This document shows, in pieces, positions 1-5,458 of a DNA stretch of 7,922 nt. Location of the stretch: positions 1 through 7,922 of the forward strand of contig JAIWNU010000186.1 of the NCBI GenBank assembly GCA_020216655.1, in the 5' to 3' direction. The notes under the pieces are model-generated. The model was not told where the DNA came from. It saw only the letters and a list, made by a program, of their open reading frames with translations, and did not search any database. Each line of letters opens with the position of its first letter. The stretch's first letter is position 1. The stretch is from Treponema sp. (GTDB lineage: Bacteria > Spirochaetota > Spirochaetia > Treponematales > Breznakiellaceae). Both the position numbers and the translations under genes were made by a program.

Positions 1-175
1 CGGCATCTGGGTTTACTACAACCTCGTTTATCAGAGGCTCAGTTGCTGTACTATCTGGATGCTTCTCCGTCTCCGTGGAATTTACCGGAGCTGTTGTCTG
101 AGAAACACAGGAAACAAAAAGTAGCGCAATAAAGATACAGAGGTGCATGATCATAGATCTCTTTGTAAATATCAT
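1..175 (-). CDS. Putative lipoprotein, N-terminal part only (runs off the left edge)
   Basis: About 58 residues are visible, open to the window edge. The N-terminus begins MIFTKRSMIMHLCIFIALL and ends in FVSC at residue 23: a charged n-region (K5, R6), a hydrophobic core at 8-21 and a Cys with Ser at -1. This fits a type II signal peptide with the loose lipobox seen in spirochaetes; Phe at -3 is unusual in other bacteria. The residues after Cys23 are rich in Thr, Ser, Glu and Pro, a flexible tether typical of lipoproteins. The start at 175 is chosen because an in-frame TAG lies 6 nt upstream and later Mets (residues 8 and 10) would lose both positive charges. A strong promoter ends 7 nt before the ATG, so the message may be leaderless. 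The mature protein is outside the window and its function cannot be told. Confidence 0.75.
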   Translation of the reverse strand, partial: MIFTKRSMIMHLCIFIALLFVSCVSQTTAPVNSTETEKHPDSTATEPLINEVVVNPDA

Positions 176-182
176 AGCCTAT

Positions 183-211
183 ATTCTATCTGAGCAGGGC
201 CGGATCGTCAA
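183..211 (-). promoter_or_regulatory. Promoter of the lipoprotein gene
   Basis: On the minus strand TTGACG (211-206) and TAGAAT (188-183) are separated by exactly 17 nt; each matches 5 of 6 consensus bases for the housekeeping sigma factor. Only 7 nt separate the -10 box from the ATG at 175, so the expected transcription start falls on or next to the A of the start codon. Confidence 0.7.
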
Positions 212-243
212 ACCATATTCATAAATTCTTGTCTTATTGCCCC

Positions 244-272
244 TTGACGGAGCTTTATGGCTTCCTTATGCT
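244..272 (+). promoter_or_regulatory. Promoter of coaD
   Basis: TTGACG (244-249), a 17-nt spacer and TATGCT (267-272) match consensus at 5/6 and 4/6. The -10 box ends 9 nt before the ATG at 282, predicting a leader of only about 0 to 3 nt. The -35 boxes of this promoter and of the divergent lipoprotein promoter are 32 bp apart, with an AT-rich stretch between them. Confidence 0.65.
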
Positions 273-281
273 CTTTTTATT

Positions 282-770
282 ATGTTACGAGCTGCTTTTC
301 CGGGATCATTTGATCCGCCAACCTTTGGACATCTGAATATTATTGAGCGAGCTGTCGGTATTTTTGACGAACTTCATATCATTGTCGCGGTTAATCGGGA
401 AAAAAAATACCTTTTTTCACCGGAAGAACGGGTTTCTATGATGAAAAACCTTGTTTCTCACTGGTCCAATGTTTATGTCGATATGTGGGATTCTCTGATC
501 GTCAATTATCTCAGTAAAGAACAGATTAAGGTCTTGATTAGAGGGGTGAGAGGCGTTGCCGACTTTAGCTATGAATTTGATCTTTCCATGATGAATAAGG
601 GACTGAACCCGTCTATCGAAACTATTTTTATGACCACCGATCCAAAATATTTTGTACTCCGTTCTTCTGCCATTAAAGAACTTGCAATTTTTGGCGGAGA
701 TATTTCTTCCATGGTCCCTCCCATAGTTGCAGAAGCTTTGAAAAAAAAGTATGATAGAGCCTCTTTATAA
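282..770 (+). CDS. coaD: Phosphopantetheine adenylyltransferase (CoaD)
   Basis: This cytoplasmic enzyme transfers AMP from ATP to 4'-phosphopantetheine, giving dephospho-CoA, the fourth step of CoA synthesis from pantothenate. The 162-residue protein has the usual family length. Visible motifs are [11 protein letters not shown] at 7-17 with the nucleotidyltransferase TxGH signature (T14, G16, H17), the lysines at 41-42, [14 protein letters not shown] at 85-98 (phosphate-binding R87 and R90), and RSSAIKELA near 127-135 for the C-terminal ISSTxxR-type motif. The ATG at 282 is chosen because bacterial CoaD starts one or two residues before the (R)AxxPGSFDP strand; the in-frame TTG at 237 would add 15 residues with no family counterpart and lies upstream of the promoter's -10 box. 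No Shine-Dalgarno precedes the start. It lies upstream of rpmF-acpP-rnc, which has its own promoter. CoA is the donor of the AcpP prosthetic group. Confidence 0.95.
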   Translation: MLRAAFPGSFDPPTFGHLNIIERAVGIFDELHIIVAVNREKKYLFSPEERVSMMKNLVSHWSNVYVDMWDSLIVNYLSKEQIKVLIRGVRGVADFSYEFDLSMMNKGLNPSIETIFMTTDPKYFVLRSSAIKELAIFGGDISSMVPPIVAEALKKKYDRASL

Positions 771-790
771 CACTATCCGGAATTTTGATC

Positions 791-819
791 TTGACAATCT
801 ACGACATTTTGTTTAGATT
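791..819 (+). promoter_or_regulatory. Promoter of the rpmF-acpP-rnc operon, with a dyad across it
   Basis: A full-consensus TTGACA (791-796), a 17-nt spacer and TAGATT (814-819, 4/6) predict a start near 826 and a leader of about 38 nt before rpmF. An inverted repeat ACAATCT (794-800) / AGATTGT (815-821) spans both boxes and could be an operator, although part of the match comes from the promoter consensus itself. Confidence 0.65.
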
Positions 820-863
820 GTGTCAGACTCTACCGGTACAACGACTTAAGTGAGGTTTTTGAT

Positions 864-1052
864 ATGGCAGTTCCTAAGTTTAAGACGTCCAAAGCTCGGA
901 CCCGGCGTCGGCAATCCATCAATATGAAGCTTGTCGCGCCCACACTCGTTGAGTGCAGTACCTGCGGAAACCGCGTTCTTCCCCATCGGGTATGCCCGAA
1001 GTGCGGATTCTACCGTGGCAAGCAGGTAATTGTACCCGAGTCCAAAGCCTAA
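864..1052 (+). CDS. rpmF: 50S ribosomal protein L32
   Basis: A 62-residue component of the large ribosomal subunit. The start MAVPKFKTSKARTRRR is the family signature, and four cysteines (C31, C34, C44, C47) form the CxxC...CxxC zinc ribbon of the zinc-binding form of L32. The basic N-terminal half contacts 23S rRNA. The start has a partial Shine-Dalgarno (AAGTGAGG, ending at 855) 8 nt upstream. It is first in an operon with acpP, which begins 21 nt after its stop. In many bacteria rpmF heads the fatty-acid synthesis cluster, so this pairing follows a known link between ribosome production and lipid synthesis. Because all four Cys are kept, a zinc-independent second copy elsewhere in the genome is possible but cannot be judged here. 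Confidence 0.97.
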   Translation: MAVPKFKTSKARTRRRQSINMKLVAPTLVECSTCGNRVLPHRVCPKCGFYRGKQVIVPESKA

Positions 1053-1073
1053 TAGGATAAGGAGATTATCAAG

Positions 1074-1310
1074 ATGGATGAATTATTCGAGAAAATGAAA
1101 AAGCTGATCGCCGAGAAACTGGAGATTGATGAAGGTAAAATTACCCTCGATGCTTCTTTCCGGCAGGATCTGGGTGCAGACAGTCTGGATACCTATGAGC
1201 TGGTTTATGCTATCGAAGAGGAAATGGGCATTTCCATTCCCGATGAAAAGGCTAACGAGTTCGAAACTGTCCGGGACGCATACGAATTCATTAAATCCCA
1301 GCAAAAGTAA
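1074..1310 (+). CDS. acpP: Acyl carrier protein
   Basis: A 78-residue acidic four-helix protein that carries growing acyl chains in type II fatty acid synthesis. The attachment motif GADSLDTYEL (34-43) has Ser37 as the site for 4'-phosphopantetheine, which comes from CoA through holo-ACP synthase. The next segment, AIEEEMGISIPDEKANEF (46-63), is the acidic recognition helix that partner enzymes bind. Tyr41 and Tyr45 stand where most ACPs have Val and a small hydrophobic residue (Met or Ala in many), a mild deviation. The start has a strong Shine-Dalgarno (AAGGAGA at 1059-1065, 8 nt spacing). The gene lies between rpmF and rnc, with rnc beginning 4 nt after its stop. No other fab gene is in the window. 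Confidence 0.97.
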   Translation: MDELFEKMKKLIAEKLEIDEGKITLDASFRQDLGADSLDTYELVYAIEEEMGISIPDEKANEFETVRDAYEFIKSQQK

Positions 1311-1314
1311 GACT

Positions 1315-2073
1315 GTGAAGGATCGCATATTACAGGCGGTCCCCGCTGGGTCGGTCAACATCAACAGTGTCCGGAAACAGGCCCTGCTTGATTTTCAGAA
1401 GGCCGCAAGCATAAGGTTCAGGAGTCTTGAACTTCTGAACCTTTCTTTCATTCACCGCTCTGCTTCTAACGAGTTTCCTCAAAAAATTAATAATGAACGT
1501 CTCGAATTCCTAGGTGATGCCATACTGGGTGCCTGTACTGCCACGTTGTTATACGAACGGCTATCGGAGCAGCCAGAGGGAGAGCTTGCAAAAATTAAAT
1601 CTGTTGTAGTTTCAGAAGATACATTGGCGGGCATTGCCCGGGAACTCCAGATTGATGGACTTTTGATCCTGGGTAAAGGGGAAGAAATGTCCGGCGGCAG
1701 GACTAAAAAGGCAATCCTCGCCGATGCCCTAGAAGCCCTCATTGGAGCCTATTACCTCGATTCTGGGTACAAAACCGTCTTTGAATTCATCAGTCCCTAT
1801 ATTTTAGAAGAAATTGAACGGGTTGTGGCTAATCAGCACCACCGGGACTATAAAACCCTGCTCCAGGAAACGAGCCAGCACCTGTTCAGAACCTATCCAA
1901 CCTACACACTGCTCAAACGGACCGGCCCTGATCATGAACGGATGTTTTGGGTCGAAGTGAGCGTCAACGGCAATACCTACGGACCGGGAATCGGGAAAAA
2001 CAAAAAAGAAGCTGAACAGGCAGCTGCCCGGCTTGCCTATGAGGCAATTTCCCAATCTGTGCAGCCAAAATAA
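1315..2073 (+). CDS. rnc: Ribonuclease III
   Basis: This double-strand-specific endoribonuclease processes rRNA precursors and structured mRNAs and acts as a homodimer. The 252-residue protein has the signature NERLEFLGDAIL at 60-71 with metal ligands E61, E64 and D68, the second catalytic pair D137 and E140 in ADALEALIGAYYLD, and a C-terminal dsRNA-binding domain from about residue 180, ending with GIGKNKKEAEQAAARLAY. The GTG at 1315 is the only standard start codon between the acpP stop and the catalytic domain that gives a normal length; an in-frame ATG at 1126 would lie deep in acpP. There is no clear Shine-Dalgarno, so translation is probably coupled to acpP, whose stop lies 4 nt upstream. 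The N-terminal tail of about 30 residues is a little long. acpP-rnc adjacency is common in bacteria. Confidence 0.95.
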   Translation: MKDRILQAVPAGSVNINSVRKQALLDFQKAASIRFRSLELLNLSFIHRSASNEFPQKINNERLEFLGDAILGACTATLLYERLSEQPEGELAKIKSVVVSEDTLAGIARELQIDGLLILGKGEEMSGGRTKKAILADALEALIGAYYLDSGYKTVFEFISPYILEEIERVVANQHHRDYKTLLQETSQHLFRTYPTYTLLKRTGPDHERMFWVEVSVNGNTYGPGIGKNKKEAEQAAARLAYEAISQSVQPK

Positions 2074-2084
2074 ACATAAATTGG

Positions 2085-2101
2085 CCGACTTTTGAAGTTG
2101 G
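2085..2101. terminator. Weak hairpin between convergent rnc and cca
   Basis: CCGACTT (2085-2091) pairs with AAGTTGG (2095-2101) around a 3-nt loop, with one G-U pair. It fills much of the 30-nt gap between the two stop codons but no good T-run follows on either strand, so a terminator role is doubtful. Confidence 0.3.
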
Positions 2102-2103
2102 AT

Positions 2104-3456
2104 TTACTGCTTCAGTTTTTCATACAGATTTCTGGCAATGAGGGATAGTTTTTCCTTCCTGTTTTCTTCAGGATCATCCAGTACGGTTTCAAAAAGTTCT
2201 TTCAGGATTTTTCCCATCATCGGGCCCCGGGGAATTCCAAGCTGTGCGAGGTCTTCCCCGTTTACCGCAAGATCCTTTATCGAAAGGGCCTTGTTTTTAG
2301 CCAATAGTGCCATGATCCTATCCCGTAAGGGCTGATTCAATGCTGCCGGAGGTTCCCGCCCCGTGGTGCCCCAGGTATCGGCCCTGCGGAGATCAAAAAG
2401 ATCATTCAAAAAAGGCTCTCCGACCCGGACAATAAAACGCCGTACCGCCGCATCGGTCCACTGGTCATCGTAATGGAACATGTGGACCGCAATAAGATGG
2501 CAGACCTGATCAATAAGAGCATTCGGATATCTGAGACGGGTCATAATATCCCGGGCAAGCTGGGCGGACACTTCTTCGTGCCGGTAAAAGGTCCAAATAC
2601 CGAGTTCATCTTTATCTCTCACCGCAGGCTTTCCAATATCATGAAACAGCGCCGCAAGCCGCACCGCCGGCTTATCTTTTGGTGCGTAATCGCAGGCGAG
2701 CAGCAGATGGTCCAGCACATCAAATTGATGAAATCCCTTTTGGTCTACGCCGCGGCAGGCTTGCATTTCCGGAAACAACAGTGCAAGGAGCCCCGTGGTT
2801 TCCATTAATCTAAAAGCTATAGAGGGCTGTTCGGATGCTAGAATTTTGTCCACTTCGTCCCGGACCCGTTCCATGGCTACCTTTTCAGTAATGTAGAGGG
2901 TCTGCGGTATCGCTTTAAGGGTTTCGTCTTCAATGGTAAACTTTAGTTGGGCTGAAAAACGCAGGGCCCGCAGGGGCCTGAGTCCATCCTCGGAAAATCG
3001 TTCTATGGGATTGCCGACACAGCGGATCACCCTGTCCTTTATATCCTTTTGTCCCCCAAAGGGATCTACCAGGCGTTGTTCCGGCAGTTCAAGGGCCAGC
3101 GCATTCATGGTAAAGTCCCGGCGAGACAGGTCTTCCTCGATGGAACTGGCATAGCTTACCGTATCGGGCCGTCTGCCGTCGGAATAGGAGCCTTCGATTC
3201 TAAATGTGGTGGTTTCTATGGATAGGCCCTTATACAAGATTGTGACGGTACCGTGTTTTATACCCGTAGGAATAACCCGGCGAAACATGGCTTGAACCTC
3301 TTCGGGCCGTGCATCTGTTGCCAGATCCCAGTCTTTGGCGGGCTGCCCCCGAACCAGGTCCCTGACAGCACCTCCCACTAAGTATACTTCCTTCTGATGC
3401 TTTTTAAAAATCTCTGCCACCTCAAGCACCGAGGGGTGTATGCGGAACTTGCCCAT
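2104..3456 (-). CDS. cca: tRNA nucleotidyltransferase (CCA- or A-adding), class II, with HD domain
   Basis: The enzyme builds or repairs the 3' CCA end of tRNAs from CTP and ATP without a template. In the 450-residue protein the class II core is clear: LVGGAVRD (26-33), catalytic D42 and D44 in KDWDLATD, RRDFTMNALAL (112-122), the DPFGGQKDI strand (131-139), RFSEDGLRPLRALRFSAQ (153-170) for nucleotide selection and RNA contact, and EKVAMERVRDEV (191-202). A metal-dependent HD domain follows, with H250, HD at 272-273 in LFHDIGKP, and H293 as likely ligands. Both tRNA genes in this window lack encoded CCA, so such an enzyme is essential. Sequence alone does not settle whether it adds the whole CCA or only part; some bacteria split CC and A addition between two paralogues. 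Its start codon lies in a 12-bp perfect palindrome without a Shine-Dalgarno, 8 nt after a plausible -10 box. Confidence 0.93.
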   Translation of the reverse strand: MGKFRIHPSVLEVAEIFKKHQKEVYLVGGAVRDLVRGQPAKDWDLATDARPEEVQAMFRRVIPTGIKHGTVTILYKGLSIETTTFRIEGSYSDGRRPDTVSYASSIEEDLSRRDFTMNALALELPEQRLVDPFGGQKDIKDRVIRCVGNPIERFSEDGLRPLRALRFSAQLKFTIEDETLKAIPQTLYITEKVAMERVRDEVDKILASEQPSIAFRLMETTGLLALLFPEMQACRGVDQKGFHQFDVLDHLLLACDYAPKDKPAVRLAALFHDIGKPAVRDKDELGIWTFYRHEEVSAQLARDIMTRLRYPNALIDQVCHLIAVHMFHYDDQWTDAAVRRFIVRVGEPFLNDLFDLRRADTWGTTGREPPAALNQPLRDRIMALLAKNKALSIKDLAVNGEDLAQLGIPRGPMMGKILKELFETVLDDPEENRKEKLSLIARNLYEKLKQ

Positions 3457-3462
3457 ATGGGC
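3451..3462. repeat. Perfect 12-bp palindrome over the cca start codon
   Basis: GCCCATATGGGC reads the same on both strands and contains the cca ATG (3456-3454). In RNA it could fold as a GCCC/GGGC stem with an AUAU loop, partly hiding the start codon. As DNA it could be a protein-binding site between the divergent cca and thiN genes. Confidence 0.8.
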
Positions 3463-3464
3463 CC

Positions 3465-3493
3465 ACTATAATACAATGGGCACGCACAGGAAA
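3465..3493 (-). promoter_or_regulatory. Probable promoter of cca
   Basis: On the minus strand TTTCCT (3493-3488, 3/6), 17 nt and TATAGT (3470-3465, 5/6). The -10 box ends 8 nt before the ATG, again predicting an almost leaderless mRNA. TATTAT at 3473-3468 is an alternative -10 box with an 11-nt gap. Confidence 0.45.
3467..3472 (+). promoter_or_regulatory. Probable -10 box for thiN
   Basis: A perfect TATAAT lies 47 nt before the thiN start and would place the transcript start near 3479. No good -35 box is present at 16 to 18 nt (GGAACT at 3444-3449 is poor). It overlaps the -10 box of the opposing cca promoter base for base, so the two could not be occupied together. Confidence 0.45.
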
Positions 3494-3519
3494 AGGGGAG
3501 CGGCAAGGGGGGCTTTTTC

Positions 3520-4167
3520 ATGGATCAACATTCACAAGCACTGATATTTATAGGCGGTTCCGGTCCCGATCCTGAAAAATATAAAAAACTTTTGGGTCCA
3601 AGTGATATGGTCATTGCCGCCGATTCTGGGCTGATTCGAGCCGAGGCCTTTGGATATAAGCCAGACTGGATTGTGGGGGATATGGACTCCCTTAAGGATG
3701 TGTCGCGCCTTTCTGCTTATCCCCAGGACCGCATTATCCGGTATCCGCCGGACAAGGACTTTACAGACACGGAGCTTGCCTTAAGCCTTGCCTGGGATAA
3801 GGGCTATATCACAACTACCCTTATTGGCGGAAGCGGCGGCCGAACCGATCATTTATTGGCTATCCTTGCTCTTTTTGAACGAGAAAAAACACCAAGCCGT
3901 TGGTTTACCGATTCAGAGCTGGTTTTTCCCCTTGAACACAGCCTTGAATTGAATCTACCGCTCGATACACTGATTTCTCTTTTTCCTGTCGGACCGGGGC
4001 CTTGGGAAGCCGAAAGTGAGGGACTCAAATGGCCTCTTAATGGACTAAGCTGGGAACGGGGAAATTTTGGTCTGAGCAACCGAACTTGTCACCCATCAGT
4101 TTCTATTAAGGTTCTGTCCGGACGCTTCCTTGTATTCATCCCCTTGGAAAATTTAGATGCCCTTTGA
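3520..4167 (+). CDS. thiN: Thiamine pyrophosphokinase
   Basis: This enzyme transfers pyrophosphate from ATP to thiamine, giving thiamine diphosphate directly, usually with salvaged thiamine. The 215-residue protein shows the family motifs in order: AADSG (33-37), WIVGDMDS (50-57) and DKDFTDTE (78-85), whose acidic residues bind metal and ATP, GGRTDH (106-111), and the C-terminal GLSN (184-187) of the thiamine-binding beta-sandwich domain. The start has a purine-rich Shine-Dalgarno (AAGGGGGG ending at 3512, 7 nt spacing). It is divergent from cca, and its last 15 bp overlap the end of the HIT gene on the opposite strand. No other thiamine gene or TPP riboswitch is visible nearby, so it is probably a salvage enzyme. 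Confidence 0.92.
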   Translation: MDQHSQALIFIGGSGPDPEKYKKLLGPSDMVIAADSGLIRAEAFGYKPDWIVGDMDSLKDVSRLSAYPQDRIIRYPPDKDFTDTELALSLAWDKGYITTTLIGGSGGRTDHLLAILALFEREKTPSRWFTDSELVFPLEHSLELNLPLDTLISLFPVGPGPWEAESEGLKWPLNGLSWERGNFGLSNRTCHPSVSIKVLSGRFLVFIPLENLDAL

Positions 4168-4653
4168 TTCTGCTGCTAACTGCTCAAAGGCCTGTTTCAG
4201 CCGTTCCAGGCTGTCCAATGGATGCTCAACAAGTACCCGTTTACCGGCAAATAGTTCAGCAATTCCGATCTCCCGGGGGTAACGGGGAATGATATGGTAA
4301 TGTAAATGCTCTATTGATGCACCGGCATTCAATCCCATGTTGCAGCCAATATTGTATGCCGATGGATGGTATTCCCGATCGAGCACCGAAAGGGACAGAT
4401 TCAAGATTCGATGAAAGGCGAGCTGTTCATCAATATGTAATTCCCTGAGATCCGTACAATGACGATGGGGAAACAAGATAAGATGTCCCGGATTGTAAGG
4501 ATAGAGGTTTAAAGATACTGAAAATCCATCACGATCAAAAACGGTTAGATCCTGAACAAGGTCGCTCCTATCCCGAATAAGGCATAAAATACAGCCCTCA
4601 GGCCGTTGCCCCTTGAGATAGGCAATCTTTTCAAAATTAAAAAAATACTCCAT
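4153..4653 (-). CDS. HIT-family nucleotide hydrolase/phosphorylase
   Basis: A 166-residue histidine-triad protein. HIT enzymes cleave dinucleoside polyphosphates or nucleoside phosphoramidates through a nucleotidyl-His intermediate. The triad is EHLHYHIIPR at 115-124 (H116, H118, H120, with H118 the likely nucleophile). An early CILC pair (C21, C24) and further His residues suggest the zinc site of the Ap4A phosphorylase-like subgroup. The start at 4653 is chosen because MEYFFNFEKIAYLKG is the usual N-terminus of these proteins; in-frame starts further upstream (4695, 4785) would add residues without family support and run into the divergent membrane-protein gene. There is no Shine-Dalgarno, and a -10 box ends 9 nt before the ATG. 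The C-terminus overlaps thiN by 15 bp tail to tail. The exact substrate cannot be told. Confidence 0.88.
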   Translation of the reverse strand: MEYFFNFEKIAYLKGQRPEGCILCLIRDRSDLVQDLTVFDRDGFSVSLNLYPYNPGHLILFPHRHCTDLRELHIDEQLAFHRILNLSLSVLDREYHPSAYNIGCNMGLNAGASIEHLHYHIIPRYPREIGIAELFAGKRVLVEHPLDSLERLKQAFEQLAAESKGI

Positions 4654-4667
4654 GCTGATATCAGCAT
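4652..4667. repeat. Perfect 16-bp palindrome at the HIT start and promoter
   Basis: ATGCTGATATCAGCAT is identical on both strands. It covers the first two bases of the HIT start codon and most of its -10 box (4663-4668). Because the transcript would start inside it, a DNA-level operator is likelier than an RNA hairpin. It also touches CATAAT (4665-4670), a possible -10 box for the gene at 4694. Confidence 0.85.
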
Positions 4668-4691
4668 AATCGAGCCTTGTTAAGGATGCAA
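4663..4691 (-). promoter_or_regulatory. Probable promoter of the HIT gene
   Basis: On the minus strand TTGCAT (4691-4686, 3/6), 17 nt and TATGCT (4668-4663). The -10 sequence and the 9-nt distance to the ATG are the same as at coaD. The -35 box is weak. Confidence 0.45.
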
Positions 4692-4693
4692 GC

Positions 4694-5029
4694 ATGAAAT
4701 TCAGAAGGGTAGAGCCAAAATCGCTGCTCAGCATTTTAATAAAACGGACAGTTATTCTTTTATTTCTCATGAATTGCATGCTCATTCTTTTGTATGGTAT
4801 AGGAAATTATCAGGGCTTTCTTGCAGAGACCCAATTGCTTTTACTTAACCTCCTGTTGAACAGTAGTTTGTTGCTCACCCTTATTGGAATCGCTACCGTT
4901 TTTTATGTTTCTATAAAAGAATCAAAACCCCTTAGATCGGCCCTCATTTATGGTATAATCGCATTTTTTGCCTGCCTACTTTCCTTGGCTGCTGCTTTTT
5001 TGATACAAGTTACCAAGGGGACAATATAG
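4694..5029 (+). CDS. Small membrane protein with three predicted helices, function unknown
   Basis: I do not recognise a family. The 111-residue protein has a basic N-terminus (K2, R4, R5, K9, K17, R18) followed by hydrophobic stretches at about 19-37, 47-73 and 82-105, so it should be an inner-membrane protein with three helices. No polar catalytic motif is visible. A short charged loop (KESKPLR, 75-81) separates helices 2 and 3. The start at 4694 has a Shine-Dalgarno (AAGGA, 4682-4686, 7 nt spacing). The stop TAG shares its last base with the GTG start of aroH, so the two are almost certainly co-transcribed and probably translationally coupled. That hints at a role linked to aromatic metabolism or merely shared expression; nothing in the sequence decides. 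Its start region is divergent from the HIT gene, 40 bp away. Confidence 0.75.
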   Translation: MKFRRVEPKSLLSILIKRTVILLFLMNCMLILLYGIGNYQGFLAETQLLLLNLLLNSSLLLTLIGIATVFYVSIKESKPLRSALIYGIIAFFACLLSLAAAFLIQVTKGTI

Positions 5030-5403
5030 TGATAGACCAACATGAAAAGCTTTTTGCCTTAAGAGGGGCTACCGGTTGCAGTAATACGGAACAGGATATT
5101 CAGGATAAGGTATATGAACTATACGAAGCCCTGTTGGAACGGAATAACTTGAAAGAAGACAAGATTGTATCCGTTCAATTTACCATTACACCGGATTTAA
5201 CCGCCCTTAACCCCGCAGCGGCACTGCGAAGATCTGGAAAGGCACAGGATTTGGCTCTTTTTGCAGCCGCTGAACCGGTAATAGAGGGGATGCTGCCCCG
5301 CATTATACGTGTACTTATCCATTGTTATTTACCGATAGATCATAGGGTCCAGCATGTGTATATAAACGGAGCAGAGGTTTTAAGGCCTGACAGGGTGGGT
5401 TAA
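5029..5403 (+). CDS. aroH: Chorismate mutase, AroH type
   Basis: It converts chorismate to prephenate, the branch-point step towards phenylalanine and tyrosine. The 124-residue length and pattern fit the monofunctional trimeric AroH family: RGATGCSNTEQDI near 12-24, LLERNNLKEDKIVSVQFT (35-52), AEPVIEGMLPRIIRVLIH (81-98) and HVYINGAEVLRPD (109-121). Compared with the Bacillus subtilis enzyme the key residues appear as R12, R67, E82, R94 and Y111; the position of Cys75 is Ala79. The start is GTG at 5029, with a Shine-Dalgarno AAGGGG (5015-5020) 8 nt upstream and a one-base overlap with the preceding gene's stop. No other aromatic-pathway gene is in the window. Presence of this enzyme argues for de novo phenylalanine/tyrosine synthesis, unlike reduced pathogenic treponemes. 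Confidence 0.88.
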   Translation: MIDQHEKLFALRGATGCSNTEQDIQDKVYELYEALLERNNLKEDKIVSVQFTITPDLTALNPAAALRRSGKAQDLALFAAAEPVIEGMLPRIIRVLIHCYLPIDHRVQHVYINGAEVLRPDRVG

Positions 5404-5429
5404 AAAACAAAAAAAGTTAAAAATTCATA

Positions 5430-5458
5430 TTGACCAAAGCGATGGTTTTCTGTATAGT
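5430..5458 (+). promoter_or_regulatory. tRNA operon promoter with an 8-bp dyad flanking the -10 box
   Basis: TTGACC (5430-5435, 5/6), a 17-nt spacer and TATAGT (5453-5458, 5/6) place the start near 5465, about 10 nt before tRNA-Thr. GATGGTTT (5441-5448) and AAACCATC (5461-5468) form a perfect inverted repeat around the -10 box with a 12-nt centre. Confidence 0.75.

Noticed and set aside
237..281. In-frame TTG giving CoaD 15 more residues
   Set aside because: The extension has no counterpart in CoaD, and the start would lie upstream of the promoter's -10 box. The ATG at 282 fits family length and the PGSFDP strand.
1126..1314. N-terminal extension of RNase III read through acpP
   Set aside because: The frame is open only by chance inside acpP; its residues are the acpP sequence read in another frame. 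GTG at 1315 gives a normal length.
2138..3154. Open frames on the plus strand opposite cca
   Set aside because: They are antisense to a complete, motif-rich gene and have no coding signal of their own.
3473..3520. TPP riboswitch before thiN
   Set aside because: The expected leader is about 41 nt and lacks the conserved THI-box elements, so it is too short and unlike.
4654..4785. Longer HIT protein starting at 4785 or 4695
   Set aside because: The family N-terminus begins at the Met at 4653, and the extension would cover the promoter and the start of the divergent membrane-protein gene.
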